Below are positions 1 to 6,868 of a DNA stretch of 12,490 bases, piece by piece. Each line of letters opens with the position of its first letter. Positions within the stretch are counted from its first letter, which is position 1. The notes beneath the pieces are model-generated. The model was not told the DNA's origin, ran no database searches, and was given only the letters and a program-made list of their open reading frames with translations. Origin of the DNA: Acidobacteriota bacterium (GTDB lineage: Bacteria; Acidobacteriota; Terriglobia; Acidiferrales; UBA7541); NCBI GenBank assembly GCA_003224195.1, contig QHYP01000140.1, positions 1-12,490 on the forward strand, written 5' to 3'. The position numbers were made by a program, and so were the translations under genes.

Positions 1-661
1 TCCGGTCCAGCGGGATGCCCATCCGGTACGCCGTGTTTCGTCCCAGGTGCTCGTCCGGCAGGAACAGCACGCGCGCGCCGCGCTCGAAAGCCCAGCGCAT
101 GACGTGTGCCGCATTGGAGCTGGTGCAGACGGCGCCGCCGTGCTCGCCTGTGAACGCCTTGATGGCGGCGGTCGAGTTCATGTACGTGATGGGTACAACG
201 CTCAGGTCGCCGACGGACTCAAGCTCGGCCCAGCAAGTTTCCACCTGTCCGATGTCGGCCATATCTGCCATCGAGCAACCGGCATTCAAGTCTGGGAGGA
301 TGACAACCTGGTGTGAGCGGCGAAGGATATCCGCGCTCTCCGCCATGAAATGCACGCCGCAAAAGACGATATAGCGGCCTTTGGCTTCGGCGGCCTGCTG
401 CGAAAGCTTCAGCGAATCCCCCGTGAAATCGGCAAACTTGATGACCTCGTCGCGCTGGTAATGGTGGCCCAGAATAACCACCTCTTTGCCAAGTTCGGCC
501 CTGGCAACCGCGATTCGGCCATCCAGCGTATGATCCGGCACGAGCAGGTAGTTGTCGAAATCGCAGCCCACGCCCGCTTCAATTTCAGGCGCACGAAGAG
601 TAGCAGGCTGCTCGATACCGGCCAGCGACGGCGTTCTCGAGATGGAAGTCAGGGTGCCCAT
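1..661 (-). CDS. nadA: Quinolinate synthase NadA, N-terminal 220 residues (3' part outside window)
   Basis: NadA is a cytoplasmic [4Fe-4S] enzyme that condenses iminoaspartate with dihydroxyacetone phosphate to give quinolinate in de novo NAD synthesis. Read on the minus strand, 220 codons are open to the window edge. Visible signatures are VVILGHHYQRDEVIKFADFT (residues 61-80), FCGVHFMAESADIL with the first cluster cysteine at C101, NAGCSMADMA (126-135), ITYMNSTAAIKAF (158-170) and the CTSSNAA region (179-185). The other two cluster cysteines expected in the family would lie beyond position 1. The ATG at 661 is the only reasonable start, because in-frame stops lie ten codons upstream. Its Shine-Dalgarno is weak (a GAGGT about 15 nt away). 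The gene lies 67 bp downstream of moaA on the same strand with no clear terminator between, so co-transcription is likely. Nothing in the visible part suggests damage. Confidence 0.95.
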   Translation of the reverse strand, partial: MGTLTSISRTPSLAGIEQPATLRAPEIEAGVGCDFDNYLLVPDHTLDGRIAVARAELGKEVVILGHHYQRDEVIKFADFTGDSLKLSQQAAEAKGRYIVFCGVHFMAESADILRRSHQVVILPDLNAGCSMADMADIGQVETCWAELESVGDLSVVPITYMNSTAAIKAFTGEHGGAVCTSSNAAHVMRWAFERGARVLFLPDEHLGRNTAYRMGIPLDR

Positions 662-728
662 TTCCAGAAGTTGGATGACCTCTACGTCTTATTAGATGAA
701 TTTTCTCGCTTTTTGGTCAGATTCTCCA

Positions 729-1721
729 CTATCCGCCGATGAACACCATGGTCCGGGATGGGGGCACAAAACCCGGCTCGTTGATGCGGTGGCCTTCCTC
801 TTTCTCGTTGATTACAGAGCGAATAAAGAAGGCCACATCCTCGTCCGAAGCGCCTCCGCGCAGCAAGTCCCTCAGGTCGTGGTCCTCCTTGCTGAACAGG
901 CAGGTTCTCAGCTTCCCGTCGGCGGTCAGACGGACGCGCGAACAGAAGCCGCAAAAGGGCTGCGTCACCGGCGCGATCAGCCCGATCTCGCCCGGCGCGC
1001 CGTCGGCAAAGCGGTATTTCCTCGCGGTTTCGCTCCGCTCGTGCGGAATCTGTTCGAGCTTCCACTGCGCGTCTATGCGCCGGTGAATCTCCGCTGCGGG
1101 GACGACCAGGCTTCGCGTCCAGTGGCGGTCGGCGTCAAGCGGCATGAATTCGATAAAGCGCATGATGAGGCCGCGCTCGCGGGCAAAGGCGGCAAAGGCT
1201 TCGACTTCGTCGTCGTTCAGCCCGCGTACGAGAACCGCGTTCACCTTCGCCGGGCGCAACGCCGAATTCTGCGCTGCTTCGATCCCTTTCATCACCACGT
1301 CGAACGATTTCGTGCGCGTAATGCGCTCGAATTTCGCCGCGTCGAGCGAGTCCAGGCTGATGTTGATGCGCTGCAGGCCGGCGTTCACCAGGCGGTCGCA
1401 CCGCTCCGCCAGCAGGTGGCCGTTCGTGGTCATGGAAACGTCGCGCACGCCCAGCGCGCGCAATCGCGCAATGTAGCTTTCCACCCCGTTGCGAACCAGC
1501 GGCTCCCCGCCCGTTACGCGGATCTTGCGGATACCCAGGGCGACGAAAATGCGAGCGAGCCGGTCCAGCTCCGCCCAGGTAAGAATCTCGCTTTCGTCAT
1601 GGCAGTTTTCCGGATCCGCTGACCGGCAATAGACGCACCGGAAATTGCACCGGTCCGTCACCGATATTCGCAAATCGGTGATCTGCCTGCCGTGTTTATC
1701 GTGGAGCATGGTGTCCATCAT
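729..1721 (-). CDS. moaA: GTP 3',8-cyclase MoaA (molybdenum cofactor biosynthesis)
   Basis: MoaA is a radical-SAM enzyme. With MoaC it converts GTP to cyclic pyranopterin monophosphate, the first step of molybdenum cofactor synthesis. The 330-residue product has the usual family length. The N-terminal radical-SAM cluster motif CxxxCxxC is at C25, C29 and C32 (TDRCNFRCVYC), followed by the SAM-binding GGEPLVR segment. The C-terminal second cluster, CX2CX13C, is at C257, C260 and C274 and binds GTP. The protein ends in Gly-Gly (MVFIGG), the C-terminal motif required in this family. The open frame continues upstream to 2051, but that extension is low-complexity and unlike the family. The ATG pair at 1721/1718 leaves about 17 residues before LRISVTD, as in known MoaA, so 1721 was chosen; no strong Shine-Dalgarno supports it. 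nadA follows 67 bp downstream, so the two probably form a transcription unit. Confidence 0.95.
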   Translation of the reverse strand: MMDTMLHDKHGRQITDLRISVTDRCNFRCVYCRSADPENCHDESEILTWAELDRLARIFVALGIRKIRVTGGEPLVRNGVESYIARLRALGVRDVSMTTNGHLLAERCDRLVNAGLQRINISLDSLDAAKFERITRTKSFDVVMKGIEAAQNSALRPAKVNAVLVRGLNDDEVEAFAAFARERGLIMRFIEFMPLDADRHWTRSLVVPAAEIHRRIDAQWKLEQIPHERSETARKYRFADGAPGEIGLIAPVTQPFCGFCSRVRLTADGKLRTCLFSKEDHDLRDLLRGGASDEDVAFFIRSVINEKEEGHRINEPGFVPPSRTMVFIGG

Positions 1722-2201
1722 CTGCCGGCTCAGCGCAACAAGTGGCCTTGGCGCTTGCAAAAATTCCCCGAAAACATTAACGCCCGATTCGCGGAGACCC
1801 GCAGGCTTCCGGCAACGTCGCTCCTTTCCAAGCACGGGAGGCCCGGGCGTTTCCACCCGAACCCTCGGCCCCGGCGGGAATGCCCTCTGCGATTCTTCGC
1901 CGGAGCCTCGCTCCTGGGTCCTGGGATGTCTCTCCCGTAGGTCGCCAGGGGTCGGAGTTCCGGCTTCATTGTAGTCCGGACAGGCACAACGTGCAACGAT
2001 GCCTTTACGCCGGACATGGGCCACATTCCGGGAAGGGCGTAGCGCGCCCACGTGAATCCAAGGCTTCGGATCACTCTACGCTACGCGACAGGTGGGAGCT
2101 ATTTCCCTGAACCCCGTTTCTGGATAGGTCCGAGTATGCGGCCATGGGGAAGTTGTCCTGTATTGAATCGCATGGACGCCCGGTTACATCGCCGAATTAC
2201 A
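1722..2201. other. Intergenic, moaA leader / yncE-like downstream region, no gene recognised
   Basis: This 480-bp stretch lies between two minus-strand genes. An open frame fused to moaA runs through part of it (to 2051). Its product is rich in Arg, Pro and Gly without any recognisable motif, so I do not call it coding. The minus-strand sequence just upstream of moaA is GC-rich and could fold into hairpins, which would fit a structured leader. I cannot match it to the molybdenum cofactor riboswitch or any other class by eye. One arm of a 22-bp dispersed repeat lies at 2101-2122. Confidence 0.6.
2101..2122. repeat. 22-bp direct repeat, copy 1 (downstream side of the yncE-like gene)
   Basis: This copy matches 3415-3436 at 21 of 22 positions in the same orientation; the shared core is TCCCTGAACCCCGTTTCTG. 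The two copies are 1,314 bp apart and enclose the beta-propeller gene. Neither copy lies in a recognised gene. They could be a dispersed intergenic repeat family or the ends of a mobile segment. Confidence 0.8.
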
Positions 2202-3260
2202 TCACCGGCCATAAACCAAAACGCGGAACGTTCCCGGAACGGCCGTCCGTTGCGGATGCGGCCGCTCCGCAGTGGGAGCCGCAGGCGGAGCAAAATCTGC
2301 TGTGTCCACAAAGAGGTTGTGTGTTTTAGTGTCTAGCCCCATAGTTTTGGCCCCGAACTCGGTCTTGACGGTCTCGACCTCGCTGAATTTGTCAGGCGAG
2401 TCCTCGTGGAATATATGGATCATACCCTCGCGCGTCGAGGCGAAGAGCAGCTCAGTTTCGGACTCATAGGCGGCGGCATCCACACCCGCTGAGATCGGGA
2501 ACGACTGGATAACTTTTCCGCTGTCGGCATCCATCGCGACGAGATTCTGTGGGTTACGGCCAGCGGTGAACAGCCGCCGGTGCTTTATGTCCATCGCCAG
2601 AGCCGTGGGCGCTCCGGCTGGGGCCACCGGCCAGCGTGACTTTATTTTGAGCGTGCGGGAATCAATCGCGACTACCTCGTTCTTGTCCTCCATATTGACG
2701 TAAACCGTTCCACTGCCGTCCGCGACCGCGAATTCAGGGGCGCCGCCCAGATCGATGGTTCCCACGGCGATCCCACTCTTGGCATCGATCACCGTGGAAC
2801 TGTGGGGGTCTCCATTCATGGCAAAGACACGCTTTGAGGCCGGGTCATAAATAATGGAGTCGGCGTCATTGTCGGCTTTCACCTCGCCGATTACCTTGAG
2901 GGTCTCCAAATCGAAAATGATCACTTTCCCCTGCGCTCCGTCGCTGATGAATCCGCGGCCGAACTCCTGAGCGACGGCGACTCCGTGGTCCTGTTTCAAG
3001 CCGGTGATGTTGCCGATGAGAGCGCCGCTATCGGCGTCGATCACTTTAATCTCCGTGTCATGCGACACGTAGATGCGGCGCGCAGAAGAGTCGACCGTAA
3101 TATAGTCAAAATATTCGCGCGTACTTCCTTCGGCTGCGCCGAAACTGTATTTCTTAACGAGGTGGTAGCCACTCGTCGCCGCCATTGCGAGGGTGAAGGC
3201 GCCGAGGAGGGCAATAGACAGGCCAGGGGCGAGACGTCCGAGACCAGACGATGACTTCAT
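2202..3260 (-). CDS. Secreted YncE-like YVTN beta-propeller protein
   Basis: The 352-residue product has an N-terminal export signal (a charged start, then the hydrophobic stretch LSIALLGAFTLAMAATS around residues 14-30), so the mature protein should be in the periplasm or outside. The rest is a chain of YVTN-type blades with repeated elements such as RIYVSHDTEIKVIDADSG, GRGFISDG, VIIFDLETLKVIGEV, YDPASKRVFAMNG and IDSRTLKIKSRWP, and the conserved family tail ending PGTFRVLVYGR. It looks complete and full length for this family. Such proteins form seven-bladed propellers; their substrate or partner is usually unknown and I infer none. The start is fixed by an excellent Shine-Dalgarno, AGGGAGGA, six nt before ATG, and a TATAAT box lies about 30 nt upstream. 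It is alone on its strand, 480 bp upstream of moaA and flanked by a 22-bp direct repeat. Confidence 0.9.
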   Translation of the reverse strand: MKSSSGLGRLAPGLSIALLGAFTLAMAATSGYHLVKKYSFGAAEGSTREYFDYITVDSSARRIYVSHDTEIKVIDADSGALIGNITGLKQDHGVAVAQEFGRGFISDGAQGKVIIFDLETLKVIGEVKADNDADSIIYDPASKRVFAMNGDPHSSTVIDAKSGIAVGTIDLGGAPEFAVADGSGTVYVNMEDKNEVVAIDSRTLKIKSRWPVAPAGAPTALAMDIKHRRLFTAGRNPQNLVAMDADSGKVIQSFPISAGVDAAAYESETELLFASTREGMIHIFHEDSPDKFSEVETVKTEFGAKTMGLDTKTHNLFVDTADFAPPAAPTAERPHPQRTAVPGTFRVLVYGR

Positions 3261-3289
3261 GGGAAATCCTCCCTTGAATTGACGGCCGC

Positions 3290-3318
3290 ATTATAACCCC
3301 CGTTCGGTGGCATCAGCG
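3290..3318 (-). promoter_or_regulatory. Probable promoter of the yncE-like gene
   Basis: On the minus strand a perfect TATAAT lies at 3295-3290, about 30 nt upstream of the ATG and followed by the AGGGAGGA ribosome binding site. The -35 position at 17-bp spacing reads CGCTGA, a poor match, so the promoter would depend mainly on its -10 box or an activator. Confidence 0.45.
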
Positions 3319-3414
3319 ACATCGGGAAGCTAAGGTATCGGGCTAAATCCTGCGAAGCGGGCCAGAAGTTCCCTTCGAGGAAACGTGATGCCGTTGGCCG
3401 TCGCCAGTGGCCCA

Positions 3415-3436
3415 ATCTCCCTGAACCCCGTTTCTG
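3415..3436. repeat. 22-bp direct repeat, copy 2 (upstream side of the yncE-like gene)
   Basis: This is the same-orientation copy of the element at 2101-2122, with a single mismatch (C at 3417 for T at 2103). It lies about 155 bp upstream of the yncE-like start codon, beyond its promoter. Confidence 0.8.
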
Positions 3437-3809
3437 CGGAGTTTGACTGTTGCGTGGCATTTCTGCGTAAATCGGGTCACACGACAAAGTGGTCTCGGAC
3501 GATAGCTTCCCCATAGCCGACTTACCGTTATCTATATCAGCTGGTTTCGAGTGTGCATATCTGAAACAGGTCTCATTGATGGTGAATCGGACCCTGAGGG
3601 CAACAGTGGTGCTCACGCTCTTCTCCATTTTGTTGCTTATTTGGCGTCAATTAGCTACTAAGCTATTTCCTCTAGTTGTCCCCCAGCTGTGCCCCGCCAG
3701 TTTTGGACAATCTATTTGAAGGAAGCGAAAAGGGCATCGCTCTCACCTGATTGAAAACAAAGTACTTAGATACATCGAAGCATTATATACTTGCATTTAC
3801 ACGACATAA

Positions 3810-3839
3810 TTGACTTGTAGTTGCACAGCATAATATACT
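3810..3839 (+). promoter_or_regulatory. Promoter-like unit 1 within the 24-bp array
   Basis: TTGACT (3810-3815) and TATACT (3834-3839) are separated by 18 bp, a reasonable sigma-70-type arrangement pointing toward fic. Both boxes are formed by the repeat units themselves: TTGACT spans the junction of units 1 and 2, and TATACT the junction of units 2 and 3. Confidence 0.45.
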
Positions 3840-3857
3840 TGCATTTATACGACACAA

Positions 3858-3887
3858 TTGACTTGGAACAACGCAGCAGCATATACT
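3858..3887 (+). promoter_or_regulatory. Promoter-like unit 2 within the 24-bp array (closest to fic)
   Basis: This is the same TTGACT-N18-TATACT layout (3858-3863 and 3882-3887), exactly 48 bp after the first. Transcription would begin near 3894, giving a leader of about 48 nt that contains the last ACAA-N5-TTGT dyad (3902-3914) and the fic ribosome binding site. An operator overlapping the start region would fit autoregulation, but that is inference. Confidence 0.5.
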
Positions 3888-3941
3888 TGTATTTACGCAT
3901 CACAATAAACTTGTAATGACCCTTGAAGGATTGGAGGCTTC

Positions 3942-5777
3942 ATGTCCTCGCCAAACGAAAAACTAGCTGAATCCCTCGACGTGCTCAAGGAGCTCCAGCA
4001 AGGCAACCGACGTGTGTTCCGTTCGGAGGACCTAAGCCGGGTTCACCGCGAACGCCTGGTGGAGAACGGCTTCCTGCAAGAAGTCATGAAGGGTTGGCTG
4101 ATCTCCTCAAGCCCCGACTCAGAGGTCGGCGAGAGCACCCCTTGGCATGCGTCGTTCTGGGAATTTTGCGCACGCTACTGCGACGAACGCTTTGGCGAAC
4201 AATGGCATCTGTCGCCGGAGCAGTCCCTTTTCTTGCACGGCGAGAGAACGGTGATCCCGGATCAACTGGTTGTGCACAGTCCGAAAGCGACAAATAACGA
4301 TATCAAGCTTCTATTCGGCACAACGCTTTACGACCTGAAAGTTGCGGAGATGCCGGCGACCGCGGCTCTCACGGTGAGGGACGGATTGCGTCTGTTTTCG
4401 CCGGCAGCGGCGTTGGTACGCGTGCCGGAATCATTTTTTCTGCAGTATCCCGTCGAGACGCAAGTGGTCATGGCGAGCCTTGCTGACGCCTCGGACGTGC
4501 TTCGGTTTCTCCTGAACGGCGGCCATTCCGCGAAAGCTGGTTATCTTGCCAAAGCCTTCCGCCAAACCGGGCGCGCCGACCTGGCGGACGAGATTCTCCG
4601 CGCGATGAAGGGCGCCGGATACGATGTGCGAGAGAGCAGTCCATTTGAAGCCAGACATATCTTCGCCAGGCTGGGCCGTCCCGCCGCTCCGATTGTGGGT
4701 CGCATTGAGATGCTTTGGGACTCGATGCGTGGCAAGGTGCTCGCGGTGTTCCCCAAAGCGCCTGGCCTTCCAACAGACAAGGAAGCGTATCTTCGTTACG
4801 TCAACGAAATCTATCGGACCGATGCCTACCACTCATTGTCCATTGAAGGCTACTCCGTCACGCCTGCCCTGGTTGAGAGGGTGCGGCAGGGCGGCTGGGA
4901 TCCCGAGCATGACCCAGGTGATCGCAGAAATCGCGACGCCCTCGCAGCCCGGGGATACTGGCAAGCGTTCCAGCTCGTGAAAAAAGAAGTAGAGAAAGTG
5001 ATCGCCGGCGAGAACGCCACCGCTCTCGCGCGTGCTGTGCACAACGACTGGTATCGCGAATTGTTCCAGCCCTCCGTCACAGCCGGCCTGCTCGAAGCGG
5101 GGTCATTGGCCGGATACAGGAACATACCCGTGTTTCTACGCGGGTCGCGCTACGTTCCACCGAGGTGGGAGGCGGTGCGCGACGCCATGCCGGCGTTCTT
5201 CGACCTTCTGGAAAAAGAACCCGAGCCTTCGGTGCGCGCAGTGTTGGGACACTGGCTTTTCGGTTATATCCACCCGTACCCGGATGGGAACGGCCGCATG
5301 GCGCGCTTCCTGATGAACGTAATGCTGGCTTCCGGCGGCTATCCCTGGACGGTGATTCGCATCAGGGATCGCAAGTCTTATCTGAGCGCGCTGGACCGCG
5401 CCAGCATCGAGATGGACATTCATCCGTTCACGGCCTTTATCGTCCACCGCGTGCAATGGCGCCTTGAGCGGCACGACCTGACATTTCCTGCGCCCATGGA
5501 AAGTCTCGTTTTCGGCCGCGACCTTGTCCTTTTCTACGGGCAAGATGGCGAGGCGGTCGTGCGGTGCGTCATCAGCGGGGAAGCCCTGGACGATCACTTC
5601 CATGGAGACGGTAGGGATAAACTCGAGGTGTTCAGAGCGAACCGCAAGACTATCGAGCAAGAGGTACGGCGGAAATATATTGCTGGCGACACCGAAGTGG
5701 ATGGGTCTATTCTCATTCGCTCGGACGATCTACCTGAGCGGCTATTAGCGCCTTCGCGCGACGCTCTCGACTCGTAG
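3942..5777 (+). CDS. Fic-domain AMP-transferase-like protein with AbiEi-like N-terminus and DUF1488-like C-terminus
   Basis: Fic enzymes transfer AMP or related groups from nucleotides to protein hydroxyls; many are toxins or regulators. The catalytic motif is complete: HPYPDGNGRMAR at residues 444-455, with the essential His444. About 140 residues earlier, SLSIEG (298-303) fits the (S/T)xxxE(G/N) inhibitory helix, whose glutamate (E302) blocks ATP positioning. This means a self-inhibited enzyme rather than one silenced by a separate antitoxin. Residues 1 to about 60 (VLKELQQGNRRVFRSEDLSR, ENGFLQEVMKGWLIS) resemble the winged-helix N-terminus of AbiEi-type regulators. Residues from about 512 to 611 (LVFGRDLVLFYGQDGEAVVR, CVISGEALDDHF, VFRANRKTIEQEVRRKY) resemble DUF1488 and extend beyond the usual Fic protein of this type. 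The start has GGAGG four nt before ATG. The gene stands alone behind the 24-bp array, with no antitoxin gene beside it. The target protein is unknown. Confidence 0.9.
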   Translation: MSSPNEKLAESLDVLKELQQGNRRVFRSEDLSRVHRERLVENGFLQEVMKGWLISSSPDSEVGESTPWHASFWEFCARYCDERFGEQWHLSPEQSLFLHGERTVIPDQLVVHSPKATNNDIKLLFGTTLYDLKVAEMPATAALTVRDGLRLFSPAAALVRVPESFFLQYPVETQVVMASLADASDVLRFLLNGGHSAKAGYLAKAFRQTGRADLADEILRAMKGAGYDVRESSPFEARHIFARLGRPAAPIVGRIEMLWDSMRGKVLAVFPKAPGLPTDKEAYLRYVNEIYRTDAYHSLSIEGYSVTPALVERVRQGGWDPEHDPGDRRNRDALAARGYWQAFQLVKKEVEKVIAGENATALARAVHNDWYRELFQPSVTAGLLEAGSLAGYRNIPVFLRGSRYVPPRWEAVRDAMPAFFDLLEKEPEPSVRAVLGHWLFGYIHPYPDGNGRMARFLMNVMLASGGYPWTVIRIRDRKSYLSALDRASIEMDIHPFTAFIVHRVQWRLERHDLTFPAPMESLVFGRDLVLFYGQDGEAVVRCVISGEALDDHFHGDGRDKLEVFRANRKTIEQEVRRKYIAGDTEVDGSILIRSDDLPERLLAPSRDALDS

Positions 5778-5897
5778 TACTCAACCGAACACTCCGTTCT
5801 TGTTGCGTCGTGCATGGTTTACCCCGTTGTGTCCACCCTCTTCGCACGTAAATGTACTCGCCATTTCACACAAATCCTGATAAGTCGGATTACCGGA
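5778..5897 (+). other. Exon-side spacer between fic and intron A
   Basis: These 120 bp carry no terminator-like hairpin. They stay free of stop codons in the fic frame after its TAG. They end in the intron A target: IBS2 TCGGAT (5885-5890), one spacer base, then IBS1 ACCGGA (5892-5897). Confidence 0.7.
5885..5897 (+). other. Intron A target site (IBS2 and IBS1)
   Basis: TCGGAT (5885-5890) is IBS2 and ACCGGA (5892-5897) is IBS1, directly before the GTGCG of intron A. They pair perfectly with ATCCGA (6151-6156) and TCCGGT (6206-6211) inside A. These two six-base pairings fix the 5' splice site. Confidence 0.85.
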
Positions 5898-6150
5898 GTG
5901 CGACCTGTAAAGCTGCTGAAGATGATTGTCTGGAGAGGAGGAACTCGATCAGACCGTGCGTCCCATCGCACGTAGCCTACAAGGCAGAGCGGGGAGGCAA
6001 CGAACTGTTCTGGAGCCCTTGGACAATGTATCCACGCTCGCAAGAGCGGCGCCGAAACCGTGAGGCAACGGTGTATCTGCCAGCATTAGGTGGAGACGGG
6101 CCTAGGCTTGATCGTACGATCAGAATATACAAATGCTCGTAAGCGTCGTC

Positions 6151-6211
6151 ATCCGAAGAGAGCCTAAAATGCTGCGTGGCTCTTCTTGCAGTGAGCACAG
6201 AGGCTTCCGGT
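6151..6211 (+). other. EBS2 and EBS1 of intron A
   Basis: EBS2 ATCCGA lies at 6151-6156, just before the conserved AGAGAGCC segment. EBS1 TCCGGT lies at 6206-6211, in the loop of a six-base-pair hairpin. The same two places in intron B have different sequences that fit B's own target, as expected for guide sequences. Confidence 0.8.
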
Positions 6212-6559
6212 TTCTCTGTCATGGGTAATCAACACTGCCGGCGTAGAGAGCAGATTGCGAACTGAAAAGCTGTTGGAATGATTGTCTGGCAAGGAGGAAT
6301 CGATCAGACCGCGTGTCCCATCGCGCGTAGCCTACGAGGTAGGGGCGGGGAGGTAACAAGCCGTCCGAAGCCCTCCAACAATGTACCCACAACCGCAAGT
6401 TGGCGCCGGAACCGTGAGGCAACGGTGCACCTACTAGCATAGAAGTGGAGAGGGGCTAGGCTTGATAGTAGGGGCAGAACACACAAATGTTCATAAGCGC
6501 CGTCAATACGAGAGAGCCTAATATGCTGAGCGGCTCTTTTTGCAGTGGGTGCGGGGGTT

Positions 6560-6565
6560 TCTGCT
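6560..6565 (+). other. EBS1 of intron B
   Basis: TCTGCT in a nine-base loop closed by a seven-pair GC stem (6551-6557 with 6567-6573). It is complementary over all six bases to AGCAGA at 6249-6254, immediately before B, and a further G-T pair is possible at the outer end. This fixes the insertion point of B inside A. Confidence 0.85.
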
Positions 6566-6868
6566 TCCCCCGCCATGGGCAAACCACACTGCCGGCGTAG
6601 AGAACGGTCCTAACCTATCGCGTCTTTCCAACGGAACAGGATAAGTCCGTATCGCTCCCTGCAAAGGGAAAGTCCACCGCGAGGTGGACCGATGGCGGTG
6701 CGGATATGACATCAGGGAGAAAGCGAAGGCTTCTCGGTAATAGAGGAGATACCGGTTGCGTCAGACATATCGACATATTGGCAACATCACCGGACGCGAA
6801 AGCGGGCAGACTTCCCCGTGGTCCTTCACGCGAGAGAACTGGGCCAATCGGCTTCTGAGACAAAGCAG

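Larger units (their letters stand above)
3261..3764. other. Intergenic region between the yncE-like and fic genes
   Basis: About 500 bp separate the divergent starts. The left end holds the yncE-like promoter and 3415-3436 holds the second 22-bp repeat. A 46-codon open stretch from 3578 would encode a hydrophobic peptide but has no ribosome binding site. The stretch around 3674-3760 becomes AT-rich toward the tandem array. I see no RNA gene or recognisable coding region here. Confidence 0.6.
3765..3917 (+). repeat. 24-bp tandem repeat array upstream of fic
   Basis: The pentamer ACTTG recurs at 3789, 3813, 3837, 3861, 3885 and 3909, exactly 24 bp apart every time. Units are about 24 bp long: ACTTG, then usually (C/T)ATTT, a less conserved ACGCA-like middle, and a CA(T/C)AAT-like end. 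Units 1 and 3 (3789, 3837) differ at only two positions and share the ending AATTG; units 2 and 4 share the ending ATAT, giving a higher-order 48-bp period. A decayed unit precedes the array (AGCATTATAT at 3779-3788 matches the end of unit 2), and the last unit is partial, trailing into the fic leader. A loose dyad ACAA-N5-TTGT spans the unit junctions, clearest at 3902-3914. The array is much richer in AT than its surroundings. Most likely it is a set of protein binding sites combined with promoters. Confidence 0.9.

Noticed and set aside
1740..1960. Molybdenum cofactor riboswitch ahead of moaA
   Set aside because: The leader is GC-rich and could fold, but I could not match the conserved core by eye. 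A covariance-model search would decide it.
1722..2051. N-terminal extension of MoaA by about 110 residues
   Set aside because: The extension is Arg/Pro/Gly-rich, has no family similarity and no ribosome binding site. The ATG at 1721 gives the normal MoaA length and N-terminus.
3257..3628. Minus-strand 123-codon open frame upstream of the yncE-like gene
   Set aside because: It contains the 22-bp repeat and the yncE-like promoter and ribosome binding site, and has no recognisable motif.
3578..3719. Small hydrophobic peptide (46 codons) that could be a toxin partner for Fic
   Set aside because: No ribosome binding site and no family resemblance; the inhibitory helix inside the Fic protein makes a separate partner unnecessary.
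3765..3917. 24-bp array as a CRISPR or replication iterons
   Set aside because: Units are contiguous with no unique spacers, so it is not a CRISPR. No replication gene is nearby, and promoter-like boxes within the units fit regulation better.
5852..6142. Open frames on both strands within 5850-6700
   Set aside because: They lie within the structured RNA of introns A and B. Their similarity to each other reflects the homologous intron scaffolds, not proteins.
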